Part shown: in pieces, positions 28,048 to 36,483 of the stretch
Position numbering within the stretch: the first letter of the stretch is position 1
How the letters are laid out: each line of letters opens with the position of its first letter
DNA from: JOPF133 sp035505095
GTDB lineage: Bacteria; Acidobacteriota; Terriglobia; Bryobacterales; Bryobacteraceae
Length of the DNA: 64,000 nucleotides
Direction: 5' to 3'
NCBI GenBank assembly: GCA_035505095.1
Contig: DATJRE010000239.1
Span: 22,928-86,927, forward strand
Made by a program: the position numbers and the translations under genes
The notes under the pieces: generated by a model
The model's input: the letters and a program-made list of their open reading frames with translations, nothing else
What the model was told of the DNA's origin: nothing
The model's database searches: none

Positions 28048-29856
28048 TTATTTCTGCGACGCGGCGTGCCGGGCGCGGAAGGGCAGCCGGATGCGCAGGA
28101 CGCGCTCCCGGCGGCGCTCCTCTTCGAGCGTGCGGGTGCGGGCGCGCAGCAGGTCTTCGAGAGAGACCATGCCTGCCAGGCGGCGCGCGTCCGAGCGTTC
28201 CACCACCGGCAAGCGGGTCAGCCCGGTTTCGGCCATGCGATAGACCACCACACGCAACGGCTCATCGGGGTACGCCACCACCGGATCCGGGCGCGCCAGA
28301 TCGCCCAGCGCCAGATCGGCGGTGGGTTCCTGCAGTAGCTTGCCCAGGTGGCTGCGGGTGATCACGCCCACCAGGCGCCGCGCTCCGTCCACCACAGGAT
28401 AGAGGAACTGGCCGCGGCGGCCATCGTTCGCCGTCAGGTCGGCCAGTTGAGCGCACTTCAACGGAGCGGGCAGCGCCAGGATATTGTCGCGCATCACGTC
28501 GCGGACCAGGAGGATTTCGAGCGGGTCCACGGCGTATTCGCAGCTCAAATGGTAGCCGCGGCGGGCCACCTTTTCCGTGAGGATCGAGTGGCGCAAGGTG
28601 AGAACCGTAAAGGCATGCGCCATGGTCACCGCCAGCAAGAGCGGAACCAGCATGTTCACATCGTGAGTCACCTCCAAGGCGAAGATTACGCCCGTGAAGG
28701 GCGAACGCAGGGTTCCGCCGAGGGTTGCCCCCATACTGACCAACGGCCAGAAGCCGGCGCCTTCGTGGGGCAGGAACATGGCTTCGATGCCGCCCAGCGC
28801 ACCGCCCACCATGAGCAACGGCGCCAGCACGCCGCCGGAAGTGCCCGACCCCAGCGAAAGGGCCCAAATGGCCGATTTCACCACCAGAATGCCCAGGATC
28901 ATGGTGCGCGGCACGTCGCCCTGAAGCAGCGCGCCGATGGTATCGTAGCCCACGCCCAAAGCCTGGGGAAAGACCAGCCCGCCGAGTCCGATCGCCAGGC
29001 CTCCCAATGCGGGCCACCACATCCAATGGATTGGAAGCAGGCGGAAGAAGTCTTCCGACGCGTACACCGCCAGGGTCAGAAGGGCCGCCAGGCCGCCCGC
29101 CAGCAGGCCGGCCACCACGCAGCCGAGCAGACCCTGCGGTCCGATAAAGACCGGGTGCGGGGGAACCGGAAAGAGCGGTCCGGTTCCCAGCAGATACCGC
29201 CGCGCGGCCGCCGCCGTGACGCTGGCCAGAGCTACCGGAACCAGGCTGCGCGGCTTCCATTCGAACAGCAGCAGCTCCACGGCCAGCAGCACGGCCGCCA
29301 CCGGCGCGGCAAAAGTGGCCGACATGCCTCCCGCGGCGCCTGCGACCAGCAGCGTCTTTCGCTCGGCGGCCGAAAGGTGGAACAGTTGCGCGATCATGGA
29401 ACCGAAAGCGCCACCGGTCATGATGATGGGTCCTTCCGCGCCGAACGGCCCGCCCGAGCCGATGGAAATGGCGCTCGACAGCGGCTTCAGGATGGCGACC
29501 CGGGGCTCCACTTTGCTGCCGTTGATCAGGATGGCCTCGATGGCTTCGGGAATGCCGTGGCCGCGGATGCGTTCCGAGCCATAGCGCGCCATCAGCCCGA
29601 CGATCAGCGCGCCGGCCACCGGAACAGCCACTTCCCATGGGCCCAGCCGGTTGGCCGCGGGCGAAACCAGCAGGGTGCTCCAGCGCCCGAAGAAGAACAG
29701 GTTGGTGAACAATCCGATCAGGCGCAGCAGAGCCAGGGCGATATAGGCGCTGGCCAGCCCGATGGCAACGGCCAGCGAGGCAATCCAGGCCACCCGCCCG
29801 GTCGTGGTGAAATCCCCCAGCTTTTCCGTGGAACCGGCCGCATTGCCCGTGGTCAT
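28048..29856 (-). CDS. ClC family chloride channel/transporter with CBS domains
   Basis: A 602-residue ClC anion transporter. Signature segments are present: GSGGPFGAEGPII (helix F region, with the gating Glu in GAEGP) and LGSGTSGGVLAPLLMVGG (helix N region). About 18 membrane helices fill residues 25-420, and two C-terminal CBS domains (about 450-585) should bind nucleotide and regulate gating. The retained gating Glu favours a Cl-/H+ exchanger. Its ATG overlaps the MarR stop by 4 nt, so it is co-transcribed from the MarR promoter. Confidence 0.92.
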   Translation of the reverse strand: MTTGNAAGSTEKLGDFTTTGRVAWIASLAVAIGLASAYIALALLRLIGLFTNLFFFGRWSTLLVSPAANRLGPWEVAVPVAGALIVGLMARYGSERIRGHGIPEAIEAILINGSKVEPRVAILKPLSSAISIGSGGPFGAEGPIIMTGGAFGSMIAQLFHLSAAERKTLLVAGAAGGMSATFAAPVAAVLLAVELLLFEWKPRSLVPVALASVTAAAARRYLLGTGPLFPVPPHPVFIGPQGLLGCVVAGLLAGGLAALLTLAVYASEDFFRLLPIHWMWWPALGGLAIGLGGLVFPQALGVGYDTIGALLQGDVPRTMILGILVVKSAIWALSLGSGTSGGVLAPLLMVGGALGGIEAMFLPHEGAGFWPLVSMGATLGGTLRSPFTGVIFALEVTHDVNMLVPLLLAVTMAHAFTVLTLRHSILTEKVARRGYHLSCEYAVDPLEILLVRDVMRDNILALPAPLKCAQLADLTANDGRRGQFLYPVVDGARRLVGVITRSHLGKLLQEPTADLALGDLARPDPVVAYPDEPLRVVVYRMAETGLTRLPVVERSDARRLAGMVSLEDLLRARTRTLEEERRRERVLRIRLPFRARHAASQK

Positions 29857-30281
29857 GCGCGCTGCTCCAGGAGGCCGCGGAGGGTTTCCACCAGCGCCGG
29901 CCCGCTCTGGCGCAATTCCTCGCGGTGAATGCGGGACAGGTGGTGCAGCTTTCGGCAGCCGGCCGGGGTCAGGCGGACGCGCACCTGGCGGCGATCCTCT
30001 CCGCCGCGCAGACGCTCCACCAGACCGCGTTCGGCCAGGCGGTCAATCATGCCCACCGCGCTGTGATGGCGGATGAACAGATATTCGGCGAGTTGCCCGA
30101 CGGTCGGGGGCGCCGAAGGCTCCTCCAGCCCGCGGATCGCCAGCAGCATCTGATGTTGTTGCGGCTCCAGTCCTTCGGTTTTGGCGGCCTCTTCGCTGAA
30201 GTGCAGGAACCGGCGAATCTGATAGCGGAAAGCGCTTAAGGAACGGTAATCGCAGTCGGTCAGGACTTGGGTTTCGGGCAC
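29853..30281 (-). CDS. MarR family transcriptional regulator
   Basis: A 142-residue winged-helix repressor-type protein. The recognition segment (TVGQLAEYLFIRHHSAVGMID) and wing (VERLRGGEDRRQVRVRLTPAG) match MarR, and flanking helices form the dimer interface. It is translated from GTG at 30281 and overlaps the ClC gene downstream. A perfect inverted repeat lies 10-26 nt upstream of its start and overlaps a TATAAT, so it probably controls its own operon and hence ClC levels. Confidence 0.9.
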   Translation of the reverse strand: MPETQVLTDCDYRSLSAFRYQIRRFLHFSEEAAKTEGLEPQQHQMLLAIRGLEEPSAPPTVGQLAEYLFIRHHSAVGMIDRLAERGLVERLRGGEDRRQVRVRLTPAGCRKLHHLSRIHREELRQSGPALVETLRGLLEQRA

Positions 30282-30287
30282 ATTTCA

Positions 30288-30293
30288 ATTATA
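30288..30293 (-). promoter_or_regulatory. -10 element TATAAT of the marR-clc operon
   Basis: A perfect TATAAT ends 6 nt before the GTG start of the MarR gene, which would place transcription start at or beside the start codon (leaderless). It overlaps the left arm of the operator-like repeat. No convincing -35. Confidence 0.55.
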
Positions 30294-30307
30294 TCGTAAA
30301 GCGATAT
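30291..30307. promoter_or_regulatory. Probable MarR operator
   Basis: Perfect 6-bp arms ATATCG and CGATAT around TAAAG, overlapping the -10 of the MarR-ClC operon. Size and symmetry suit a MarR dimer; binding would block the promoter. Confidence 0.6.
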
Positions 30308-30308
30308 T

Positions 30309-30480
30309 TCAGGCGGAGCATCGATGAGGCGGAAAGCCGCCAGGCACGCGCCGATCGCTAAAGCCACCGATAGAACCGCAGCGGCGGACGCCACCCGGTT
30401 CTTGCGAATCGCCGCCAGCCGAACACGTCATCGGCATTGAGCGACGCGAGCCAAGCGGCCAAACGGGACCATAACGGCAT
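30309..30480 (-). pseudogene. Degenerate fragment of an ADOP/MacB-type permease
   Basis: Read on the minus strand from an ATG at 30480, one frame encodes the start of an ADOP permease (MPLWSRLA, then AWLASLNADDVFGWRR) and reaches a stop. The continuation is in another frame (VASAAAVLSVALAIGAC, then FRLIDA) and matches the neighbouring intact gene (SAAAVLSLALAIGAC, FRLIDA). It therefore needs a frameshift near 30390, lacks about 60 residues internally (the N-terminal domain between SRIA and AWLESL) and stops near 30309 without the rest of the protein. An AAGGAA remains upstream. It begins 12 nt after the intact ADOP gene, as expected for the remnant of a tandem paralogue. Confidence 0.75.
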
Positions 30481-30492
30481 AGCGATGGTTCC

Positions 30493-33132
30493 TTACTCGG
30501 AGCGCAGCATGGCCACCGGGTCGATCTGTACCGCGTGGAATACCGCCGGCAGTGCGGCCCCCAAGGCAACCGCCAGAATAGCCAGCGACGGGAGCGCCAG
30601 CATGACGGGATCGCCGGGCCGCACCTGGTAGAGTAGCGCCTCCAGATACCGCCCCGAGGCCATACCCAGTGCCAGACCGGCCGCGGCCCCGGCGCCGACC
30701 ATCAGGAAGACTTCCGCGGTAACCCGCCGGGCGATATCGCCGGCCTGCGCGCCGATGGCGATGCGAATCCCGATTTCGCGCCGCCGCGCGAGCACTGAGT
30801 AATCCAGCACGCCGTAGAGACCAATGCCCGCCAGCACCAGCGCGACCGCCCCGAAGAAGAGCGCCAGCATGGCCAGCAAACGCTCACGCACGGTCTGGCC
30901 GCGAACAATTTCGGCTTCGGTGCCGATTTCGCTGACGCGGAAATCCGGCCGCGCCTCGGGCACCGCGCGGCGCATGGTGGAGGCGAGCGCCAGCGGGTTC
31001 GCCGCGGCGGTGCGTACCAGGATGGCGGCACTGCCGATGGGCCGGAAGGCGCCCTTCCCATCGATGCCGCGAAAGGGAGTATACGCCACCGGCAGAATCG
31101 GCTCGTGCAGGCTGCGGTAGGGGCTGTCGGGAACCACTCCGGTTACTTGATAAACATTGGCCCCCCTCGCGAAAGTCTTTCCGATGGGACTCTCCCCATG
31201 GAAGAACTGCCGGACGAATGTCTGGTTGATGATCGCCGCGCCGGGAGTGGTCTCGTCCGGGCGGAATGGCCGCCCCTCAATCAGCGGAATCTTCATGGTG
31301 TCGAGCCAGCCGGGCGAGACTGGCAGAAAGTAAGCCAGAACCGGGCCGGGCGGCGCACCGTCGATCGACACGAAGCTATTGGTGGAGTTCCCGGTCAGCA
31401 AGGGCCATCCGGCCAGGGCCACCTTCTCCACGCCGGGCACCCCGCGCAGGCGATCGGCCACCTGCTCCCAGACCACCGGCGGCTGGGGACGCGACGGAAT
31501 CACCGTGAGCGTCAGAATTCGATCCGCGGAGAAGCCCAGGGGCCGGTGCGATAACCGGTCGAAGGTGGCCACGAACAGCCCGGCGACGAACAGCACCAGA
31601 ATGCAGAAGGCGGCCTGCGCCGCGATCAGCAAATGCATCAGGCGCCGCCGCGCGTGCGGGTCTTGGCCGCCTTTGAGGGCGCTCGCGGGTCGGGTGGCCG
31701 AAGCGCGCAACGCCGGAGCCAGGCCCAAGAGCACGGTGACCAGCACGGCCAGGGCCGCGCCGAATCCCCACACGCGCCAGTCGGCCGGCAGCGCCAGCCG
31801 CACCGGATGCCCGGGCGAGCCAATGCGGCCCACTACGAACGGCGCGGCCCACCAGGCGAACAACGCGCCGGTCGCGGCGGCCAGAGCGGCCAGCATGGCG
31901 CTTTCCACCATCACCAGTTGCACCAGGCGCCCGCGCCCCGCGCCGATGGAGACACGCAGCGCCATTTCGCGGGCCCGCGCGGCGGCCTGGGCCATCATCA
32001 GATTCGCCACATTGGCGCAGGCAATCAACAGCACCAGGATCACCAGCACGCCGCCCGCCAGCAGGCCGCGGCGGTATTGCTCCTGTAAGTCGGAAAACCC
32101 CGCGGCGGCCGGCTCCAGGATGACGGTGTTGTCGATGAACTGCTCGATGAACTTCTTCGTCATCCCGGTGAAGCCCTTGGCCCGCTCCCTTTCGAAGGCG
32201 CGCGAAGTGGCATCCAGCCGTGCGCGGAGCGGTTCCAAGGCGGTGCCCGGGTAGACCCGCGCGAGCGTCCGAATCCAGGTGGTGTCGTCGCGCACGACCC
32301 GGGGATCCATCATCGTAGGAAGGAAAATGTCGGTCACGGTTCCGGTTTCCGTGCCGGTGAATGGCTGCGGACCGACGCCCACAATCTCGAAGAGCCGGTC
32401 ATCCAGCCGAAAAGTGCGGCCGATCGCTTTGGGGTCGCGTGCGAAACGGCGCGACCAGTAGTCGTAGGAGAGCACCGCGTACGGATGCGCGCCCGGCTTC
32501 AAATCGTCGTCTTCGGTGAACAGCCGCCCGAGCGCCGGCCGCAGCCCCAACGAACCGAACATCCACCCGGAAATATATTGCACGCAGGCCTTCTCCATAT
32601 CCTGGTCCGACCCGTAGGTCAGATCGTTCCGCTCGGCATAGGAGACCGCGATCAACTCGGCCCGCCCTTTTACGGCCGCCCGCATCAGGCGGAAATCCGG
32701 ATAAGCCCAGCCATCGAAGCTCTGCGGCCGGCCATCGAAACCGATTCCCTGCCGGGCGAGGGCGTACATTTGTTCCGGGTTGGCCACCGGCAGCGGACGC
32801 AGCAGCAGCGCATCGATCAGCCGGAAGGCCCCGGTGCAGGCCCCGATGGCCAGCGCCAGCGACAGCACCGCCGCGGCCGAGGTTACTTTGCGCTTGGTGA
32901 GCTGCCGCCAGCCGAAAACCGTATCCGCGCGCAGCGATTCCAGCCACGCCACCAGCCGGATGTCGCGGCTTTCTTCGCCCTGCCGCAGCAGGGAGCCGAA
33001 GGCTCGCCGCGCTTCGGCGGGATCGCGGCCCTCGGCGACGGCCTCCTCGATGTGCAAACGCTGTTCTTCGTCGATCTCGCGGCTCAACCGCTCGCCGCGA
33101 AGGGTATTGGCGATTCTCGACCAAAGCGACAT
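30493..33132 (-). CDS. ADOP-type MacB-like ABC permease (PadR-linked)
   Basis: An 879-residue protein of the acidobacterial duplicated orphan permease type: a MacB/FtsX permease without its own ATPase. An N-terminal cytoplasmic stretch (MSLWSRIAN, REIDEEQRLHIEEA) is followed by a first membrane helix (about 85-105), a large MacB periplasmic domain, three helices, a second periplasmic domain and a final three-helix FtsX block (about 760-879) with RRREIGIRIAIGA. A substrate cannot be assigned. The ATG at 33132 gives the family-typical MSLW start; a GTG at 33138 overlaps the PadR stop. Co-transcribed with PadR. Confidence 0.87.
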   Translation of the reverse strand: MSLWSRIANTLRGERLSREIDEEQRLHIEEAVAEGRDPAEARRAFGSLLRQGEESRDIRLVAWLESLRADTVFGWRQLTKRKVTSAAAVLSLALAIGACTGAFRLIDALLLRPLPVANPEQMYALARQGIGFDGRPQSFDGWAYPDFRLMRAAVKGRAELIAVSYAERNDLTYGSDQDMEKACVQYISGWMFGSLGLRPALGRLFTEDDDLKPGAHPYAVLSYDYWSRRFARDPKAIGRTFRLDDRLFEIVGVGPQPFTGTETGTVTDIFLPTMMDPRVVRDDTTWIRTLARVYPGTALEPLRARLDATSRAFERERAKGFTGMTKKFIEQFIDNTVILEPAAAGFSDLQEQYRRGLLAGGVLVILVLLIACANVANLMMAQAAARAREMALRVSIGAGRGRLVQLVMVESAMLAALAAATGALFAWWAAPFVVGRIGSPGHPVRLALPADWRVWGFGAALAVLVTVLLGLAPALRASATRPASALKGGQDPHARRRLMHLLIAAQAAFCILVLFVAGLFVATFDRLSHRPLGFSADRILTLTVIPSRPQPPVVWEQVADRLRGVPGVEKVALAGWPLLTGNSTNSFVSIDGAPPGPVLAYFLPVSPGWLDTMKIPLIEGRPFRPDETTPGAAIINQTFVRQFFHGESPIGKTFARGANVYQVTGVVPDSPYRSLHEPILPVAYTPFRGIDGKGAFRPIGSAAILVRTAAANPLALASTMRRAVPEARPDFRVSEIGTEAEIVRGQTVRERLLAMLALFFGAVALVLAGIGLYGVLDYSVLARRREIGIRIAIGAQAGDIARRVTAEVFLMVGAGAAAGLALGMASGRYLEALLYQVRPGDPVMLALPSLAILAVALGAALPAVFHAVQIDPVAMLRSE

Positions 33133-33134
33133 AT

Positions 33135-33464
33135 TCACACCGTCCTCAGCACCCGATTCACCGCTGCCGTCACCGCCTCCCAGCGCGACTCTTCGGCGTC
33201 AAGCTGCTTCCTGCCCGCGGCGGTCAATTCGTAGATGCGCGCCCGCCGCCCGGTGTCCTTGGTGATCCACTGGGCGCGGATCCAGCCTGCTTCCTCCATG
33301 CGGTGCAGCGCCGGATAGAGCGAGCCTTCCTCGGCGCGCAGCACCTCGCCGGACCAGTCCTTGATGGCCGTCATGATGGCGTACCCGTGCAGTTTCGGTC
33401 GGCGCGAGAGAATCTTCAAGACCAGCAGATCGAGCGATCCCTGGAGCGAGTCGGTTTTCGGCAT
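33135..33464 (-). CDS. PadR family transcriptional regulator
   Basis: A 109-residue single-domain PadR repressor (subfamily-2 size). The winged helix shows the hallmark LQGSLDLLVLKIL, HGYAIM, EEGSLYPALHRMEEAGWI and RRARIYELTAAGRKQL segments. In acidobacteria such genes commonly precede ADOP permeases, and here the stop overlaps the permease start, so it is the likely regulator of that permease. An inverted repeat with a -10-like TATATT inside lies directly upstream of its ATG. Confidence 0.93.
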   Translation of the reverse strand: MPKTDSLQGSLDLLVLKILSRRPKLHGYAIMTAIKDWSGEVLRAEEGSLYPALHRMEEAGWIRAQWITKDTGRRARIYELTAAGRKQLDAEESRWEAVTAAVNRVLRTV

Positions 33465-33465
33465 A

Positions 33466-33495
33466 CTCAGACTTCGTAATATACAGACGTCTGAG
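33466..33495. promoter_or_regulatory. Inverted repeat upstream of padR (candidate operator)
   Basis: Arms CTCAGAC (33466-33472) and GTCTGAG (33489-33495) are perfectly complementary with 16 nt between. On the minus strand the spacer holds TATATT (33478-33483), so repressor binding would cover the promoter. It begins one base upstream of the PadR ATG. Confidence 0.5.
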
Positions 33496-33595
33496 GCAGG
33501 AAAAGGTTAGGTCTCTTTGGCGGTTGCCGGCCGCGCCTGGGAGGAATAGACTGCTTGGAGGCCCGACTCTGAGATCGTTGGGGGCCGCTCGCCGC

Positions 33596-34582
33596 ATGAA
33601 AGCTGCCGTTTATTGCCGGTACGGACCGCCGGAAGTCGTGCAAATCAAGGACGTCGAAAAGCCCCTTCCCGCGGACAATCAGGTGCTTGTCCGGATTCAG
33701 GCGACTACCGTATCCGCCGCGGACTGGCGGATGAGAAGGGCCGTTCCCTTTATCGTCAGATTCATGACCGGCCTTTGGGCGCCAAAGAAGATCCGGATAC
33801 TGGGGATGGAGTTCGCCGGAACAGTCGAATCCGTGGGAAGGACTGTAACCCGGTTCCGCGAGGGCGACCCGGTATTTGGATCGACCGGGTTCAAGTTCGG
33901 CACACATGCCGAGTTTGTATGCCTACCGGAAGATGGCTTACTGGCGATCAAGCCGGTCAACATGACGTTCGAGGAAGCGGCCGCGGTCTTGTTTGGCGGA
34001 GTGTCGGCCTTGCATTTCCTCAAGAAGGCAAACATCCAAGAGGGACAGAAAGTGCTCATTTACGGAGCGTCCGGGAGTGTCGGGGTTTTCGCGGTTCAAC
34101 TGGCGAAGCACTTCGGGGCACGTGTCACAGCAGTCTGCAGCACCGCCAATCTTAGCTTGGCGAAGTCTCTCGGCGCCGACGAAGTGGTGGACTACACTCG
34201 GGAGGATTTCTCGACAGCCCGCCGGGCTTATGACATCGTCTTCGACACGGTCGGCAAGAGCGGCTTCACGCGCAGCCTGAAATCCCTGAAGCGAGGCGGT
34301 TTCTATGTTCGTGTGGGGGGCTCCGGACGATTATCGTCGATTCTTGGAGGGATTCTTCAAGAGAAGTGGGCTTCCGTCATGGGGAATGCGAAGGTCATCG
34401 GCGGCGTGGGGAGCGGCACGCCGGGCGACGTCTCCTTTCTCAAGGGGCTCATCGAGGCCGGAAAGCTAAGGACGGTCATCGATAGACGCTATTCGCTGGA
34501 CGAGATCGCTGAAGCTCACCGTTACGTGGAGGCCGGCCACAAGAAAGGGCATGTGATCGTTGTTCTCGAACAGGCGTGCTGA
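33596..34582 (+). CDS. NAD(P)-dependent alcohol dehydrogenase/quinone oxidoreductase, MDR family
   Basis: A 328-residue medium-chain dehydrogenase/reductase. The GroES-like domain (MKAAVYCRYGPPEVV, GMEFAGTVESVG) is followed by a Rossmann domain with GASGSVGVFAVQLAKHFGA and the late SLDEIAEAHRYVEAGHKKGHVIV. The zinc ligands of classical alcohol dehydrogenases are absent (no GHE motif), which points to the zeta-crystallin/quinone-oxidoreductase branch using NADPH. The start at 33596 begins the GroES domain. Base composition and codon use are slightly less GC-rich than in its neighbours, which could reflect recent transfer. Substrate unknown. Confidence 0.87.
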   Translation: MKAAVYCRYGPPEVVQIKDVEKPLPADNQVLVRIQATTVSAADWRMRRAVPFIVRFMTGLWAPKKIRILGMEFAGTVESVGRTVTRFREGDPVFGSTGFKFGTHAEFVCLPEDGLLAIKPVNMTFEEAAAVLFGGVSALHFLKKANIQEGQKVLIYGASGSVGVFAVQLAKHFGARVTAVCSTANLSLAKSLGADEVVDYTREDFSTARRAYDIVFDTVGKSGFTRSLKSLKRGGFYVRVGGSGRLSSILGGILQEKWASVMGNAKVIGGVGSGTPGDVSFLKGLIEAGKLRTVIDRRYSLDEIAEAHRYVEAGHKKGHVIVVLEQAC

Positions 34583-34668
34583 ACTGTGGGGAAGCGCCAC
34601 GGACGGCGGGGCCCGATCTCGCCGCCATCCGCTATACGCGCATGGAGCGGGCTAAATAAACAGCTAAA

Positions 34669-34689
34669 CTGGCAAGCTATCCTTGCCAG
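34669..34689. promoter_or_regulatory. Probable MarR operator
   Basis: Perfect 8-bp arms CTGGCAAG and CTTGCCAG around CTATC, 33 nt upstream of the MarR start. TTGCCA inside the right arm could serve as a -35 hexamer for the TATCAT at 34707, so the regulator would bind over its own promoter. Confidence 0.65.
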
Positions 34690-34706
34690 ATTGCCTGCCG
34701 GTTCGC

Positions 34707-34712
34707 TATCAT
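34707..34712 (+). promoter_or_regulatory. Possible -10 element (TATCAT)
   Basis: TATCAT lies 18 nt downstream of TTGCCA (34683-34688) and 9 nt before the MarR ATG, giving a nearly leaderless transcript. No ribosome-binding site is present. Confidence 0.4.
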
Positions 34713-34721
34713 AAGATTGCC

Positions 34722-35150
34722 ATGCCGCGAAAGACCCTCGACGCCGCGGTGACCGATTTTCTTCATGCCATCGGTCTGCTGGTCCGCCGGGTGCGCGCGG
34801 CGGCGGCCTCGCAGGAGATCTCCCTGACCGAGAGCGCCGTCTTGAAGCGTCTGGCGCAGGATGGGCCGGCCACCACCGCCGAACTGGCGCGCGCCGAAAG
34901 CATGCGGCCGCAGTCGATGGGAACCACCGTCGCGGCGCTGGAGGAAATGGGCCTGGTGGAACGCAAGCCGCATCCTACCGATGGGCGTCAGGTGAACATT
35001 GCGCTGACCGCCAAAGGCGCCGCCGTCCGCCAGACCGCCCGCGACGCCAAGCGGACGTGGCTGGCCGAAGCCATCGCCCAGCTCGGCCCGGAAGAGCGGG
35101 AAACCCTGTTTCAGGCCGGGGAGATCATCCGGAGGCTGGCGGAAAAGTGA
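34722..35150 (+). CDS. MarR family transcriptional regulator
   Basis: A 142-residue MarR protein. The winged helix contains TTAELARAESMRPQSMGTTV as recognition region and GLVERKPHPTDGRQVNIALT as wing, with flanking dimerisation helices. Its TGA overlaps the GTG of the following MFS gene, forming a MarR-MFS-hydrolase operon. The inverted repeat at 34669-34689 is the likely binding site, so it probably controls this efflux operon in response to a small molecule. Confidence 0.92.
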   Translation: MPRKTLDAAVTDFLHAIGLLVRRVRAAAASQEISLTESAVLKRLAQDGPATTAELARAESMRPQSMGTTVAALEEMGLVERKPHPTDGRQVNIALTAKGAAVRQTARDAKRTWLAEAIAQLGPEERETLFQAGEIIRRLAEK

Positions 35151-36469
35151 AGCCCACCGCCAGTCCCGGTCGGCCGCGGGTTTCTTCGAGAGGTTCGCTG
35201 TCGCACGCCTGGCGCGCGCTGCGGCACCGCAACTTCCAGCTCTTCTTCTTCGGCCAGACCATCTCGATGGTCGGCACCTGGATGACGCGGCTGGCCACTG
35301 GCTGGCTGGTCTACCGGATGACCGATTCGGCGCTGCTGCTGGGGGTGGTCAGCTTCGCGGGTCAGATTGTGGCGTTTCTGCTGGGGCCGTTTGCGGGCGT
35401 CTGGGTGGAGCGCCTCAATCGCCGCCGGCTGCTGTTGTGGACGCAGGCGGCCGCCGCGGTTCAGTCACTCGCCTTGGCGGCCCTCACCCTGGCGCATGTC
35501 ATCACCCTCCGGGAAATCATCGTCCTCACTGCTCTCCAGGGCTTGATCAACGCGTTCGACATGCCGGGGCGCCAATCCTTCCTGGTGCAGATGGTCGAGG
35601 ACCGTAATGACCTTAGCAACGCCATCGCCATCAACTCCTCGATGGCCAATGGTGCGCGGCTGGTCGGCCCGGCCCTCGCCGGCCTGGTGATCGGGGCCGC
35701 CGGCGAAGGCTGGTGCTTCCTGATCGACGGCGTCAGCTACTTCGCGGTGATCGCCTCCCTGCTGCTGATGCGCATCCCACCGCTGCACATCCGCCGGGCC
35801 GCGGCCAGCATGTTCGAACAAATGCGCGAGGGCTGGGACTACGTGCGCACCTTTCGCCCCATCCGCACCATTCTGCTGCTATTTGCCCTGATCAGCCTGA
35901 TGGGCTGGCCGTACTCCGTGCTGCTGCCGGTGTTCGCCGGCCAGGTGCTGCACGGTGGTCCGCATACCCTCGGCTGGCTCACGGGAGCTTCCGGGACCGG
36001 CGCGCTGATTTCGGCGCTGTCGCTGGCGGTGCGTAAGACGGTGGTCGGGCTGACGCGCATGGTGCAGATCGCCGCCGCCACCCTCGGATGCGCCCTGATT
36101 CTCTTCGGCCTGTCGCACACGTTATGGCTCTCCCTGGTGCTGATGGTCTTCGCCGGCTTCGGCTTAATGCAGGGCGCATCGGTCAGCAACACCATCGTCC
36201 AGTCGCTGGTGACGGAAGACAAGCGCGCCCGCGTGATGAGCTATTACACCATGGCATTTTTCGGCGCGGCGCCGTTCGGCAGCCTGCTGGCCGGCGCGCT
36301 GGCTCAGCGGATCGGGGCGCCCCACACGGTCATGGTCACTGGCGCTTTCTGCGTCGCCGGCGCGCTCTGGTTCACGCTCGATCTGCCAAAAGTCAACGCC
36401 CTCATGCGGCCGGTCTACTACGAGCTCGGGCTGCTGCCCGCTCGCGAAACCTCATCGTCAGTCCCGTAA
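35147..36469 (+). CDS. MFS transporter (EntS-like MFS_3 type)
   Basis: A 440-residue major facilitator with about 12 membrane helices and a cytoplasmic loop after helix 6. The N-terminal segment AWRALRHRNFQLFFFGQTISMVG and the NAFDMPGRQSFLVQMV loop are typical of the MFS_3/EntS-like exporters that pump siderophores or drugs. It starts with GTG overlapping the MarR stop. Regulation by the adjacent MarR protein suggests drug or xenobiotic efflux. The substrate cannot be read from sequence. Confidence 0.88.
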   Translation: MKPTASPGRPRVSSRGSLSHAWRALRHRNFQLFFFGQTISMVGTWMTRLATGWLVYRMTDSALLLGVVSFAGQIVAFLLGPFAGVWVERLNRRRLLLWTQAAAAVQSLALAALTLAHVITLREIIVLTALQGLINAFDMPGRQSFLVQMVEDRNDLSNAIAINSSMANGARLVGPALAGLVIGAAGEGWCFLIDGVSYFAVIASLLLMRIPPLHIRRAAASMFEQMREGWDYVRTFRPIRTILLLFALISLMGWPYSVLLPVFAGQVLHGGPHTLGWLTGASGTGALISALSLAVRKTVVGLTRMVQIAAATLGCALILFGLSHTLWLSLVLMVFAGFGLMQGASVSNTIVQSLVTEDKRARVMSYYTMAFFGAAPFGSLLAGALAQRIGAPHTVMVTGAFCVAGALWFTLDLPKVNALMRPVYYELGLLPARETSSSVP

Positions 36470-36483
36470 ACCGAAAGGAAACC

